Of a stretch of DNA of 64,000 nucleotides, positions 1 to 7,130 are shown piece after piece. The notes below the pieces were generated by a model. The model did no database searches. It was not told where the DNA came from and saw only the letters and a program-made list of their open reading frames with translations. Both the position numbers and the translations under genes were made by a program. Positions within the stretch are counted from its first letter, which is position 1. Each line of letters starts with the position of its first letter. Origin of the DNA: Anaerolinea thermophila. Lineage in GTDB: Bacteria; Chloroflexota; Anaerolineae; Anaerolineales; Anaerolineaceae. Where the stretch lies: assembly GCF_020723905.1 (NCBI RefSeq), contig NZ_DYHZ01000003.1, forward strand, positions 314,509 to 378,508, given 5' to 3'.

Positions 1-84
1 AAGGTGGGGGTATCCGTCGGGGTGGCGGTGAAGGTTGGAGTGAAGGTGGGGGTATTCGTCGGGGTGGCGGTGAAGGTTGGAGTA
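1..84 (-). repeat. 42-bp tandem repeat coding a Thr-Pro linker
   Basis: Two adjacent 42-base copies (1-42 and 43-84) differ at only a couple of positions. Read on the minus strand they encode a 14-residue unit of alternating Thr, Pro, Phe, Ala and Asp (pattern TPTFTATPTDTPTF). The array continues off the window, so its copy number is unknown. Such linkers usually space domains of secreted proteins and vary in length by slippage. Confidence 0.9.
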
Positions 85-998
85 GGCGAAGGGGTTGCAA
101 CACTACCACAAGATTCAATAGTGGTAGATAGGGATACAGTTCTGGAGCCCTCTGGTTGATAAACCCACGTGAGACTAAGCGTATGCGCTCCAAAAGAAGA
201 AGTGGTAACCAGCACTGTCTCGAAAGCATTAATTATGCCGCTTCCTGTAATGGTTCCGTCCAATACCCATGTAAATACCTGATTGTCAATCAAATTATTG
301 TTATTGGTAACGTACCAGTTAATGCCGTTATCAGTGCAAACGTAACTCAATCTCAAGTAGGTTTTACAGGGTTGGGTTGTTGGAGAACTGGTAGAGAATT
401 CCCCATCCACATATAGCGAAACCGAGTTTGCGCTGCTTGAGGTAATAAACTGAGCAAAGGAATTGGCTCCAACCGATCCTGTGCCGGTTTCACCCAAGTC
501 TGTCACCCAGGTGAAATTCACTGAGAAAGCATTGGGATTGAACACCTGCCATAACTGGGTGGTGTCTTCTACATATCCACAAATTGGGGACAGATTCAGA
601 ACTGGAGCGGCTTGAATCACCGGCGGGACAAACAGGGTAACTCTCGGCTGGAATGTAGATTGAGATACTGGCAGGGATGTAGCCTGAGGGATAGCCGTTG
701 CCAGTTGGACTTCCGTTGGGTTTGGAACACTGCTAAATGGTGAGGGGGATGGTTGGGTTTGCTCTCGAGAAGGAATACGAATGGGAGGAACTTCTAAAGG
801 GGTTAACGTCTCATCACCATCGTCACCTGTTTGTTCGGTAGGAAGTTCGATGATATTCCCTGAAAATTTTCCAGCAGGACCTGTATCTGATGCCAGAACA
901 GGTTGACTGAGGATGCTGAGAAACATCCCGACGAGTAATAACAAAATTCCTGATGTATTAAACATCCGCCCAATGGATTGTCTTTTTGATTGGCTCAT
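1..998 (-). CDS. Thr/Pro-rich exported surface protein (partial)
   Basis: The frame stays open from an ATG at 998 to the window edge, so the C-terminus is missing (332 codons seen). The start follows a GGAAGGA ribosome site about 10 bases upstream. The first ~38 residues form a signal peptide: basic SKRQ, a hydrophobic Leu/Gly-rich core, then a VLA-S cleavage-like site. A low-complexity Pro/Ser/Thr stretch follows, then a globular Asn/Thr/Ser-rich region of roughly 180 residues with beta-strand-like alternation (two Cys pairs possible), then a Thr-Pro repeat linker at the window edge. This looks like a cell-surface or extracellular protein whose functional domain may lie off the window. Its transcript carries a structured leader (1016-1094). 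Family not recognised. Confidence 0.8.
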   Translation of the reverse strand, partial: MSQSKRQSIGRMFNTSGILLLLVGMFLSILSQPVLASDTGPAGKFSGNIIELPTEQTGDDGDETLTPLEVPPIRIPSREQTQPSPSPFSSVPNPTEVQLATAIPQATSLPVSQSTFQPRVTLFVPPVIQAAPVLNLSPICGYVEDTTQLWQVFNPNAFSVNFTWVTDLGETGTGSVGANSFAQFITSSSANSVSLYVDGEFSTSSPTTQPCKTYLRLSYVCTDNGINWYVTNNNNLIDNQVFTWVLDGTITGSGIINAFETVLVTTSSFGAHTLSLTWVYQPEGSRTVSLSTTIESCGSVATPSPTPTFTATPTNTPTFTPTFTATPTDTPT

Positions 999-1015
999 TG
1001 CCTGTGTCCTTCCAT

Positions 1016-1094
1016 AAAAAAACCGACCTGCTTTGATCAGGCCGGTTTCGCTACTGGCTCCCTGTATATTCCGCTCTGGTAAGAGCAAGCGACC
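1016..1094 (-). promoter_or_regulatory. structured leader with terminator-like hairpin (copy 1)
   Basis: Read on the minus strand, GGTCGCT (1094-1088) can pair with AGCGA plus CC of a conserved AGCGAAACCGGCC block, enclosing a GCTCT/AGAGC hairpin. The same ACCGGCCTG block can instead pair with CAGGTCGGT to make a hairpin running into seven or eight T residues, 10-20 bases before the ribosome site of the exported protein. The two pairings exclude each other, which is the logic of a transcription attenuator or riboswitch. A near copy lies at 2026-2100. I could not match it to a riboswitch class I know; ligand unknown. Confidence 0.6.
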
Positions 1095-1148
1095 AATTTT
1101 AAAATATACAGATCAAGGCTTCCTATAATAATGATAATTTCTATCCTA

Positions 1149-1177
1149 ATCGTATCGTAAAAAACCAAAATAGTCAA
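1149..1177 (-). promoter_or_regulatory. promoter of the exported protein
   Basis: On the minus strand TTGACT (1177-1172), a 17-base spacer and TACGAT (1154-1149) form a sigma-70-type promoter. The predicted start near 1142 gives a leader of about 140 bases that contains the whole structured element. Confidence 0.6.
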
Positions 1178-1230
1178 CTGCTTCCAAAGCGAAAACTGCT
1201 TCAAACAGGTAACCGCAATGGAGTTGATAT

Positions 1231-1992
1231 TTACCGGGTGATCATGAGTTTGTATCCCAGACGATCAATATTTTGAATCAGTTCGGAAGATTGGACAACG
1301 CTACCTAGTTTTTGCCGGAGCAGGTAGATCAGGTATTTAATCCGGTTTCGAACCTGAGGCGAGTCCTTACCCCAGACTTCTTCGGCAATGGTTTTGTAAT
1401 GAACAACCTCTGGTGCGTGTTTTGCCAGGCATGCCAGAATGGCAAACTCCTTGCCGGTAAGTTGGATGTGTTTTTGCTGGTAAATCACTTCCTGCGTGGT
1501 GAAGTTAATGATTAAACCTTCATGGGGGAAGACTAACCGATCGGATTGTTTGGCAGGGCGGGCACGACGAAGTACAGCCTGAACACGGGCTACCACTTCG
1601 GCATTTACAAAGGGTTTGGTAATGTAGTCATCCATTCCAATACGGAGAGCCCTGACCACGTCTTCTTTGTTATGGATTGCAGAAATAACAATAACAGGAA
1701 CATCGGTTGCTTCACGTAAGTATTGATACGTCTGCCAGCCATCCATTTCTGGCATCATTAAATCCAACAGGATGAGGTCTGGATGAATATCCATGCACTT
1801 TTGAATGGCTTCATATCCATTGACCGCACTTAAGACATTATAGCCTGCCATTCGCAAAATTTGCTTGAGCAGGAAAACCGTGTCTGGCTCGTCTTCAACC
1901 ACCAGAATAGTCTGTCGGGAGGCTTTGGTGATCTCGTCGAGGTCAATCCCTGGTTGTGTTTGGTCCAGTGGTAATGTAACTGGTTCATTCAT
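1231..1992 (-). CDS. PhoB/OmpR-type response regulator
   Basis: A 253-residue two-domain regulator. The receiver domain (about 28-145) has the acidic pair E33-D34, phospho-acceptor D77 in LLDLMMPEMDG, a Ser at the switch position and K127 in the TKPF motif. The C-terminal winged helix (about 155-252) has the LTGKEF and RNRIKYLI motifs of DNA-binding OmpR-family proteins. I chose the ATG at 1992 because a GGGGAG site lies about 13 bases upstream; an in-frame TTG at 2028 would lie inside the leader hairpin. No histidine kinase is adjacent, so it is an orphan regulator here. Its leader carries the same element as the neighbouring exported protein, suggesting shared control. Confidence 0.88.
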   Translation of the reverse strand: MNEPVTLPLDQTQPGIDLDEITKASRQTILVVEDEPDTVFLLKQILRMAGYNVLSAVNGYEAIQKCMDIHPDLILLDLMMPEMDGWQTYQYLREATDVPVIVISAIHNKEDVVRALRIGMDDYITKPFVNAEVVARVQAVLRRARPAKQSDRLVFPHEGLIINFTTQEVIYQQKHIQLTGKEFAILACLAKHAPEVVHYKTIAEEVWGKDSPQVRNRIKYLIYLLRQKLGSVVQSSELIQNIDRLGYKLMITR

Positions 1993-2025
1993 AGGCTCTT
2001 TTCCACTCCCCTTTTTAGAATTGAA

Positions 2026-2100
2026 CAAACCGGCATCCCCGGCCGGTTTCGCTATTGACTCCCCACAGAACTTCTCTGCCTCTCTGACAGATGAGCGACC
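2026..2100 (-). promoter_or_regulatory. structured leader (copy 2)
   Basis: On the minus strand this shares with copy 1 the 5' GGTCGCT strand, the block GGGAGnCAnTAGCGAAACCGGCC and a 3' GCCGGTTT strand able to form the alternative hairpin. The internal hairpins differ in sequence (CTGTC/GGCAG and CAGA/TCTG) but keep a stem-loop at the same place. No T-run follows the 3' hairpin, so control, if any, may be at translation or transcript stability rather than termination. It lies 34 bases before the ATG of the response regulator. Confidence 0.55.
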
Positions 2101-2163
2101 ACACTCATCCTGTGGATTAACGTCGCCTCGGAAAGTTTGTTGTTATGATACTGTGATGATTAT

Positions 2164-2192
2164 ATTGTTACCAATTCCAATTAAAAAGTCAA
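2164..2192 (-). promoter_or_regulatory. possible promoter of the response regulator
   Basis: On the minus strand TTGACT (2192-2187) is followed after 17 bases by AACAAT (2169-2164), a weak -10. A better TATAAT lies at 2164-2159 but at a 22-base spacing. The stretch 1993-2368 between the divergent genes holds this, leader copy 2 and the promoter at 2296; nothing else was seen there. Confidence 0.35.
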
Positions 2193-2295
2193 TAGATTTC
2201 TATTAATCGATTGTGATGAAACAGGTTATAAGCAGTAAATTTCAATGCTTCTTTATAGCCTTAAGTTTGTTTTCCTCCATAATGAAAACAAACCA

Positions 2296-2323
2296 TTGAC
2301 TTTTATTTTAAGAGGGCTAAAAT
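2296..2323 (+). promoter_or_regulatory. promoter of the isochorismatase-family gene
   Basis: TTGACT (2296-2301), a 16-base spacer and TAAAAT (2318-2323) precede the gene at 2369, which also has an AAGGAGG ribosome site. Confidence 0.5.
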
Positions 2324-2368
2324 CATATCAGGTTTAGTGTAAAAAATACACCAAATAAGGAGGTCTCT

Positions 2369-3079
2369 ATGACCATTCAAACTGTTCCCGCTCAGATTGT
2401 GGAGTGGCATGCTTATCTGGATGAATGGCTGGCACAATTGCCCGTTTTGCACGCCCGGGATGTATTTGAAAATTCTCAGCAATGCGCAATTGTGTCGGTC
2501 GATGTCATCAATGGATTCTGCGCGTTTGGTCCACTTGCCAGTCCTCGTGTAGCGCGAATTGTGAAACCTATTGTTTCACTGTTTCAAAAAGCCTGGGATC
2601 TGGGAGTACGCCATATTGTCCTTACTCAAGATACCCATGAACCGGATGCTGTTGAATTTGCCCAATGGCCTCCCCATTGTGTTCGCGGTACGGCGGAAGC
2701 GGAGCCAGTGGATGAATTCAAGACATTACCATTTTTCCCTCACATGGTTCAGATTCCCAAAAATTCAATTCATTCAGGTTTAAATACTCCCTTGAATGAC
2801 TGGATACAGGCTCATCCTGAAGTAGATACATTTGTCGTGGTTGGCGATTGCACCGATCTATGTACGTATCAATTAGCCATGCATCTCCGTTTGGATGCTA
2901 ATGCCCGTCAATTGAATCGCAGAGTGATTGTGCCAGTGGATTGTGTGGATACATATGATTTACCGGTTGACGTGGCTCGATCGCAAGGACTGATGGCACA
3001 TCCAGGCGATGTTTTTCATGTCATGTTCCTCTACCACATGGCGCTGAATGGAATTGAGGTTATCCAAAAAATCGACTGA
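2369..3079 (+). CDS. isochorismatase-family cysteine hydrolase, nicotinamidase-like
   Basis: A 236-residue protein of the isochorismatase/nicotinamidase fold. The catalytic triad expected for the family is visible as D45 (in VDVINGF), K131 (in IPKNS) and C165 (in DCTDLC). The D88-x-H90 and WPPHC motifs match the metal site of PncA-type nicotinamidases, which convert nicotinamide to nicotinate in NAD salvage. The N-terminal ~35 residues are longer than in compact PncA. It has a strong AAGGAGG site, its own promoter and a terminator, so it is monocistronic. Nicotinamidase is the favoured assignment, but other amidases of this fold cannot be excluded. Confidence 0.8.
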   Translation: MTIQTVPAQIVEWHAYLDEWLAQLPVLHARDVFENSQQCAIVSVDVINGFCAFGPLASPRVARIVKPIVSLFQKAWDLGVRHIVLTQDTHEPDAVEFAQWPPHCVRGTAEAEPVDEFKTLPFFPHMVQIPKNSIHSGLNTPLNDWIQAHPEVDTFVVVGDCTDLCTYQLAMHLRLDANARQLNRRVIVPVDCVDTYDLPVDVARSQGLMAHPGDVFHVMFLYHMALNGIEVIQKID

Positions 3080-3104
3080 TCTCCCTGGGTATTCCTGATT
3101 GGGA

Positions 3105-3130
3105 TGGCGGAGTATTCCTCCGCCTTTTTT
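3105..3130 (+). terminator. rho-independent terminator
   Basis: A GGCGGAG...CTCCGCC hairpin followed by TTTTTT, 26 bases after the isochorismatase-family stop codon. Confidence 0.85.
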
Positions 3131-3223
3131 GTTGCAGGAATATTACAACCTTTTAGAAACTGCTAAAACATGTTTTCATTATGCAAATTAAGTTTAGAAT
3201 TATTACTAGAAAGTAGTTTTGCG

Positions 3224-4030
3224 ATGGACATCGAGAAAATTTCTTTGGAAATCCGTTCACTCTTAGTAGAAGACAACCTCGTGAACCAGCGAGTTGCCAT
3301 GATGATGTTGCAAAAAATTGGTCTCCATCCTGACCTTGTTGGAGAAGGTTATCAGGCTTTAAGGTTGGTTAAAGAAAAAGCCCTGATTGAAAAGAACCCA
3401 TACACGATCATTTTTCTGGATATATTTTTGCCGGATATTGATGGACTGGAAATCTCTCGATTGATTCGTGCCGAACTTCCAGTGAAGGATCAACCCTTCA
3501 TTGTTGCTCTGACTGCAGATGAATCCCCTGAGAACCGGCAGCGGTATCTTGAGGGGGGAATGGATGCAATTCTCATTAAGCCTTTGAAAATGCCAGAGTT
3601 GCTGGAGGTCTTGAAGGTTTTTCAGGGCAAGAGGCTTATGAAGCAAGGAGTGGAAGGTACCGACTGGCGGAACAGCCATGAAGTTCTCAATAAATCCACT
3701 TTCCTCAAATGGCAGGAGATGCTGGGCGGTAAAGAGAATTTCCGTAATGTAGTGAATATTTATATCCGAGACGCTTGTTTTTTATTAGAAGGGATAGAAA
3801 AAGGTGCGGTGGAAGAAAACTGGAAACTGGTCCATCGAAATGCCCACACCCTGAAATCTACCAGTGCTAATCTCGGGGCCCTGGGATTGGCTTCAGTTTT
3901 GGAAGAATTGGAACTGGTTGCTTACGAGAACTTGACCGGCGATTTCTCCCGTCCGGTTGCAGAGTTAATTCATCAGGCAAGGGACTGGCTGAACAAGGTG
4001 CTTGAAGAACTGCAGGATTACGTTCGATAA
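3224..4030 (+). CDS. receiver-Hpt phosphorelay protein
   Basis: The N-terminal receiver domain (about 9-135) opens with LLVEDNLVNQ, as in receiver domains of hybrid kinases, and has D66 (FLDIFLPDIDG), T97 and K119. A histidine phosphotransfer domain follows (about 160-265) with H208 in AHTLKSTSANLGA, the classical Hpt motif. No DNA-binding or kinase domain is present, so it looks like a phosphorelay shuttle, detached from its hybrid kinase. The start is uncertain: ATG 3224 fits the conserved domain edge, while an upstream ATG at 3170 would add 18 poorly conserved residues; neither has a strong ribosome site. A terminator follows. Confidence 0.85.
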   Translation: MDIEKISLEIRSLLVEDNLVNQRVAMMMLQKIGLHPDLVGEGYQALRLVKEKALIEKNPYTIIFLDIFLPDIDGLEISRLIRAELPVKDQPFIVALTADESPENRQRYLEGGMDAILIKPLKMPELLEVLKVFQGKRLMKQGVEGTDWRNSHEVLNKSTFLKWQEMLGGKENFRNVVNIYIRDACFLLEGIEKGAVEENWKLVHRNAHTLKSTSANLGALGLASVLEELELVAYENLTGDFSRPVAELIHQARDWLNKVLEELQDYVR

Positions 4031-4041
4031 TCCGACAAACG

Positions 4042-4070
4042 GGCGTGGGAATTTTCCCCGCTTTTTTGTT
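4042..4070 (+). terminator. rho-independent terminator
   Basis: A GCGTGGG...CCCCGC hairpin followed by TTTTTTG, between the receiver-Hpt gene and the permease. Confidence 0.8.
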
Positions 4071-4118
4071 TTATCTGTAAAATTGAACCTGTTCTCAATT
4101 TATCCCAGGAGGGTAACT

Positions 4119-5774
4119 GTGGCAGATCAATCCCAAGCCGCCCTTGTCCAGTCCGAGACAAAAAAACTCAAACGAGAATTAACGTTACTCCCCTTGTTCG
4201 GTTTGTTATATTTTACAGTTTGTGGAGGCGCCTTTGGCATTGAACCCTTGATTGGTTATTCCGGTCCCGGGTTGGCTTTGTTATTGATTGCCATAACCCC
4301 ATTTATTTTCAGTTTACCCAATGTTTTGATGGTTCGAGAATTGAATAGTATGATGCCAGTGGAAGGCGGATATTATCACTGGGTTAAGCAAGCCTTTGGC
4401 CCTTTTGCTGGTTTTCTTGCTGGCTGGAATAACTGGGTGGTATCCTGGTTAGATGTTGCCATTTATCCAGTCCTGGCGGTGACCTATCTTTCGTATTTTA
4501 TTCCTGCCCTTGATACGGGAACCATGGTGGGAGGTTTTTTTGTTTCCGGTCCTGTGACCCGCTGGTTGATAGCAGCGATAATCATATGGGCAATCAGTTA
4601 TCTGCAAATCCGTGGAGCGCGTCTGGCGGGTTTGTTTACGAACTGGCTGGGAATTTTTGTATTGGCGCCCCTTGGGTTGCTTTCCGTTTTAGGAATCTTT
4701 CAATGGATTCGCTCTGGATATACTGCCTCGTTGCCGTTCCTGCCCGAAGGAGAAAATCTTATTGGAGCATTCAGCACAGGGCTTTTCGTGGTGATGTGGA
4801 ATTTTATGGGTTGGGAACTGCCGGCTGTGGCTGGGGATGAGATTGTCAATCCTCGTAAAACCTATCCCCGAGCCATGGCGCTGACCCTCGCGGCTACCAT
4901 CCTGACTTATACGCTGCCGGTTGTTGCGGGGTTATTTGGTGGCGCGGGAGCAGATGGCCGCTGGCAGGTTTGGGGAATAGAAGCAGAAAACCGTGAGGTT
5001 GGCATCATCAGCAACTTTGTGGATGAGGAAGTTCTCTCAAATGCTTTTGACCAAACCGCGAAGGCAAAAGGGGTCTCAGTTGCAGACGTCAGTTTGTATG
5101 ACATCAATGTCCCGCCAGTGATGGCGATTCGCGACCAACTGGTAAGTTGGGGAGTGGATCCCACCAGCCTTTCCGGTTGGGAATTTCCCCAAATTGGCGA
5201 CGCAGTTGGAAGATTGGTGGGTGGGGAGCCACTCGCTCGCACGATGGGAACACTCCTGACAGTTGCAGCGATTTTGAGCATGATTGGGTTGTTCGTGGGG
5301 AATAGTTTGGGCGGAAGCCGCATTCCGTTTGCTCTGGCAGCGGATGGCATGTTTCCGACTTTCCTGCTTAAAGTCCATCCACGCTTTGGTACGCCGTGGA
5401 TTTCAATTATTCTGGTAGGGATTATCTTCACAGTTTTTTCCTGGCAGGCATTCTCTTTCCTGGTGGTTGCCGATGTGTTTTTACAGACGCTGGTAATTCT
5501 GGCGGAATTTGCTGCATTATGGAAACTGCGTATTACCAAACCACATTTTCCCAGGCAGGCCGTTCCCGGTGGAATTTCAGGGTTAATTCTGATAACGCTT
5601 GGACCGGTTTCCATCATTGTTTTGGCGATCGTCAGCCAGTATCTTGAGGAAGGGTTTGCCTCTATTGGATGGGCTCTGGCATTTATGGCAATAGGCGCGC
5701 TGATATATTTTCCCATGCGCCACTTCGTTAAACCTGGCATTCCCGACGTAAATCCTTATCAGGCGAGTGATTGA
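4119..5774 (+). CDS. APC-superfamily amino acid permease
   Basis: A 551-residue polytopic membrane protein. After a hydrophilic N-terminus, the segment with LLYFTVCGGAFGIEPL matches the first helix of APC amino acid transporters, followed by ~11 further hydrophobic segments; the SRIPFALAADGMFP motif is typical of the family. I chose the GTG at 4119 because AGGAGGG sits 5 bases upstream; a longer frame from 4002 would overlap the previous gene and its terminator. A hydrophilic insert of roughly 75 residues (about 305-380) interrupts the usual loop after helix 7. Substrate unknown. It is monocistronic, bounded by terminators on both sides. Confidence 0.87.
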   Translation: MADQSQAALVQSETKKLKRELTLLPLFGLLYFTVCGGAFGIEPLIGYSGPGLALLLIAITPFIFSLPNVLMVRELNSMMPVEGGYYHWVKQAFGPFAGFLAGWNNWVVSWLDVAIYPVLAVTYLSYFIPALDTGTMVGGFFVSGPVTRWLIAAIIIWAISYLQIRGARLAGLFTNWLGIFVLAPLGLLSVLGIFQWIRSGYTASLPFLPEGENLIGAFSTGLFVVMWNFMGWELPAVAGDEIVNPRKTYPRAMALTLAATILTYTLPVVAGLFGGAGADGRWQVWGIEAENREVGIISNFVDEEVLSNAFDQTAKAKGVSVADVSLYDINVPPVMAIRDQLVSWGVDPTSLSGWEFPQIGDAVGRLVGGEPLARTMGTLLTVAAILSMIGLFVGNSLGGSRIPFALAADGMFPTFLLKVHPRFGTPWISIILVGIIFTVFSWQAFSFLVVADVFLQTLVILAEFAALWKLRITKPHFPRQAVPGGISGLILITLGPVSIIVLAIVSQYLEEGFASIGWALAFMAIGALIYFPMRHFVKPGIPDVNPYQASD

Positions 5775-5792
5775 GTTTGCTGAAGGCAAACA

Positions 5793-5832
5793 AGAGGAGG
5801 ATTAAGGCATCTGACGCAATCCTCCTCTTTTA
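5793..5832 (+). terminator. rho-independent terminator
   Basis: A long perfect stem AGAGGAGGATT...AATCCTCCTCT followed by TTTT, after the permease. Confidence 0.8.
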
Positions 5833-5854
5833 TCTGTAAGTGACCTGTTTTGTC

Positions 5855-6469
5855 TTAAGCGGTATGGCGAAGAATGAACTCCATGATCTTCCACAACATC
5901 CATCCAGTAAAGACCGTAACCAGACAGGCAAACCCCATCCAGAAACTGATCCGCTGAAATAGATTAAACAAGGTTACCCCAGCAGCCAACCCTTCCTGAG
6001 GAGATACTAGCAGCCAGAGCGTGGATAACGTTTGGAGAATTTCAACCCCGAAATACAGGATTGGCACAAAGAGAAGGATGTGGTTCATTCTCGCCGCTAA
6101 AAGGCGCATCCCAAAAAAGTAAGTAATCCCTAAACTGCTCCAAATGCCCAAAATCATTGCTGGAGTCAATCGGATTAAGGATAAAAAGCCATGCAGAATT
6201 CCCATGGAGTTAGGAAGGTTCTGACGAAAACTCCTGACTTCTTCTGTTGTCAGTGCGCCAATTGGGCTTTGCAGAAAATGGGATGTGCCTCCCAAATCCA
6301 AAAGTCCCTGATGACGATGAAGTTGAAAATATCCCCATGCCAATCCTTGCCAACCGAAGAAAAAAAGTAAGAATAAAATACCGAATCTTCTTAGAGAATT
6401 CGGATTTGACTGGTGTTTAACCCATGAAAACCACCCGTTGTACCAGAAGGACAAATTAACCTTGCCCAT
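5855..6469 (-). CDS. predicted membrane protein, last gene of the pentose operon
   Basis: A 204-residue protein with about four hydrophobic segments (near 29-48, 95-115, 130-155 and 175-198) and a basic N-terminus. No family motif was recognised. It overlaps the end of araD by 14 bases, so it is probably translationally coupled and expressed with the pentose genes. There is no recognisable transporter motif, so a transport role should not be assumed. It ends opposite the terminator of the convergent permease. Confidence 0.7.
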   Translation of the reverse strand: MGKVNLSFWYNGWFSWVKHQSNPNSLRRFGILFLLFFFGWQGLAWGYFQLHRHQGLLDLGGTSHFLQSPIGALTTEEVRSFRQNLPNSMGILHGFLSLIRLTPAMILGIWSSLGITYFFGMRLLAARMNHILLFVPILYFGVEILQTLSTLWLLVSPQEGLAAGVTLFNLFQRISFWMGFACLVTVFTGWMLWKIMEFILRHTA

Positions 6470-7103
6470 ACGCTTGAGTGTATCGCTGATGAAGTGCTTG
6501 AACTACATCATCTGGAATTGGGATGGGATTGCCTAACTGCATGGCAAGCCACACGGTTTTGGCAATATCTTCGATCATCACTGCGGCTTTTACAGCAGAT
6601 ACACCATCTTTTCCAACGGTGAACACTCCATGATTCTGAAGAAGGCAACCAGGAGAGGAACCGATAGCGTCAATCACTAACTTTCCGATTTCTTCCCCGC
6701 CAATCAATCCCAGACCTGCACAGGGAATTATCCCTCCAAACTCATCGGCTTGCGCTGTAAGATACACAGGAATGGCTTTACCTACTGCCGCAAAAGCCGT
6801 TGCATAAGGGGAGTGGGTGTGGACAATGCCATTCACATCCTTGCGGTGGCGGTAAATGTACAGATGGCTGAAAGTGTCTGATGAAGGTTTCAATGTGCCT
6901 TCCAGAACCTTTCCCTGAAGATCCAGAAGAATAAAGTCTTCTGGGCGGAGATCTTCGTAAAAAACTCCGGATGGTTTGATTAACACCCATCCTGTCGAGG
7001 GATCTCGGATGCTTACATTTCCACTGGTCCATGTGACCAGCCCGTTTTTAGGCAGTTGCAGGTGTAGTTGCAATAATTCTTCGCGTAATTGTTGTAACAA
7101 CAT
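6456..7103 (-). CDS. araD: L-ribulose-5-phosphate 4-epimerase
   Basis: A 215-residue class II aldolase-fold enzyme. The zinc ligands known from E. coli AraD are at D76, H95 and H97 (in VHTHSPYA), with a third His at H158 (in QNHGVF). SGNVSIRD near 27-34 and the KPSG loop near 43-46 fit the phosphate-binding elements. It interconverts L-ribulose 5-phosphate and D-xylulose 5-phosphate, feeding the pentose phosphate pathway. It lies 27 bases after the ribulokinase gene in the same operon. Related aldolases (fuculose-phosphate aldolase) share the fold, but the adjacent AraB makes the epimerase role most likely. Confidence 0.88.
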   Translation of the reverse strand: MLLQQLREELLQLHLQLPKNGLVTWTSGNVSIRDPSTGWVLIKPSGVFYEDLRPEDFILLDLQGKVLEGTLKPSSDTFSHLYIYRHRKDVNGIVHTHSPYATAFAAVGKAIPVYLTAQADEFGGIIPCAGLGLIGGEEIGKLVIDAIGSSPGCLLQNHGVFTVGKDGVSAVKAAVMIEDIAKTVWLAMQLGNPIPIPDDVVQALHQRYTQAYGQG

Positions 7104-7130
7104 AGAAAATTCCTCAGGCAGACGATTAGA

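Noticed and set aside
1-84. Tandem repeats as a CRISPR array
   Set aside because: The repeats are directly adjacent with no spacers and translate to a Thr-Pro linker.
156-416. A plus-strand 86-codon frame in the exported protein gene
   Set aside because: The minus strand here codes a continuous secreted-protein sequence with a signal peptide; the plus frame has no ribosome site.
1016-1094. Leader copy 1 as a known GEMM (c-di-GMP-I), TPP, cobalamin or SAM riboswitch
   Set aside because: The invariant cores of these classes, such as GGGACGCAAAGCC or CTGAGA, are absent. A formal covariance-model search could still overturn this.
4907-5740. A 277-codon open frame antisense to the first permease
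   Set aside because: It mirrors the conserved permease frame, shows no domain and has no ribosome site.
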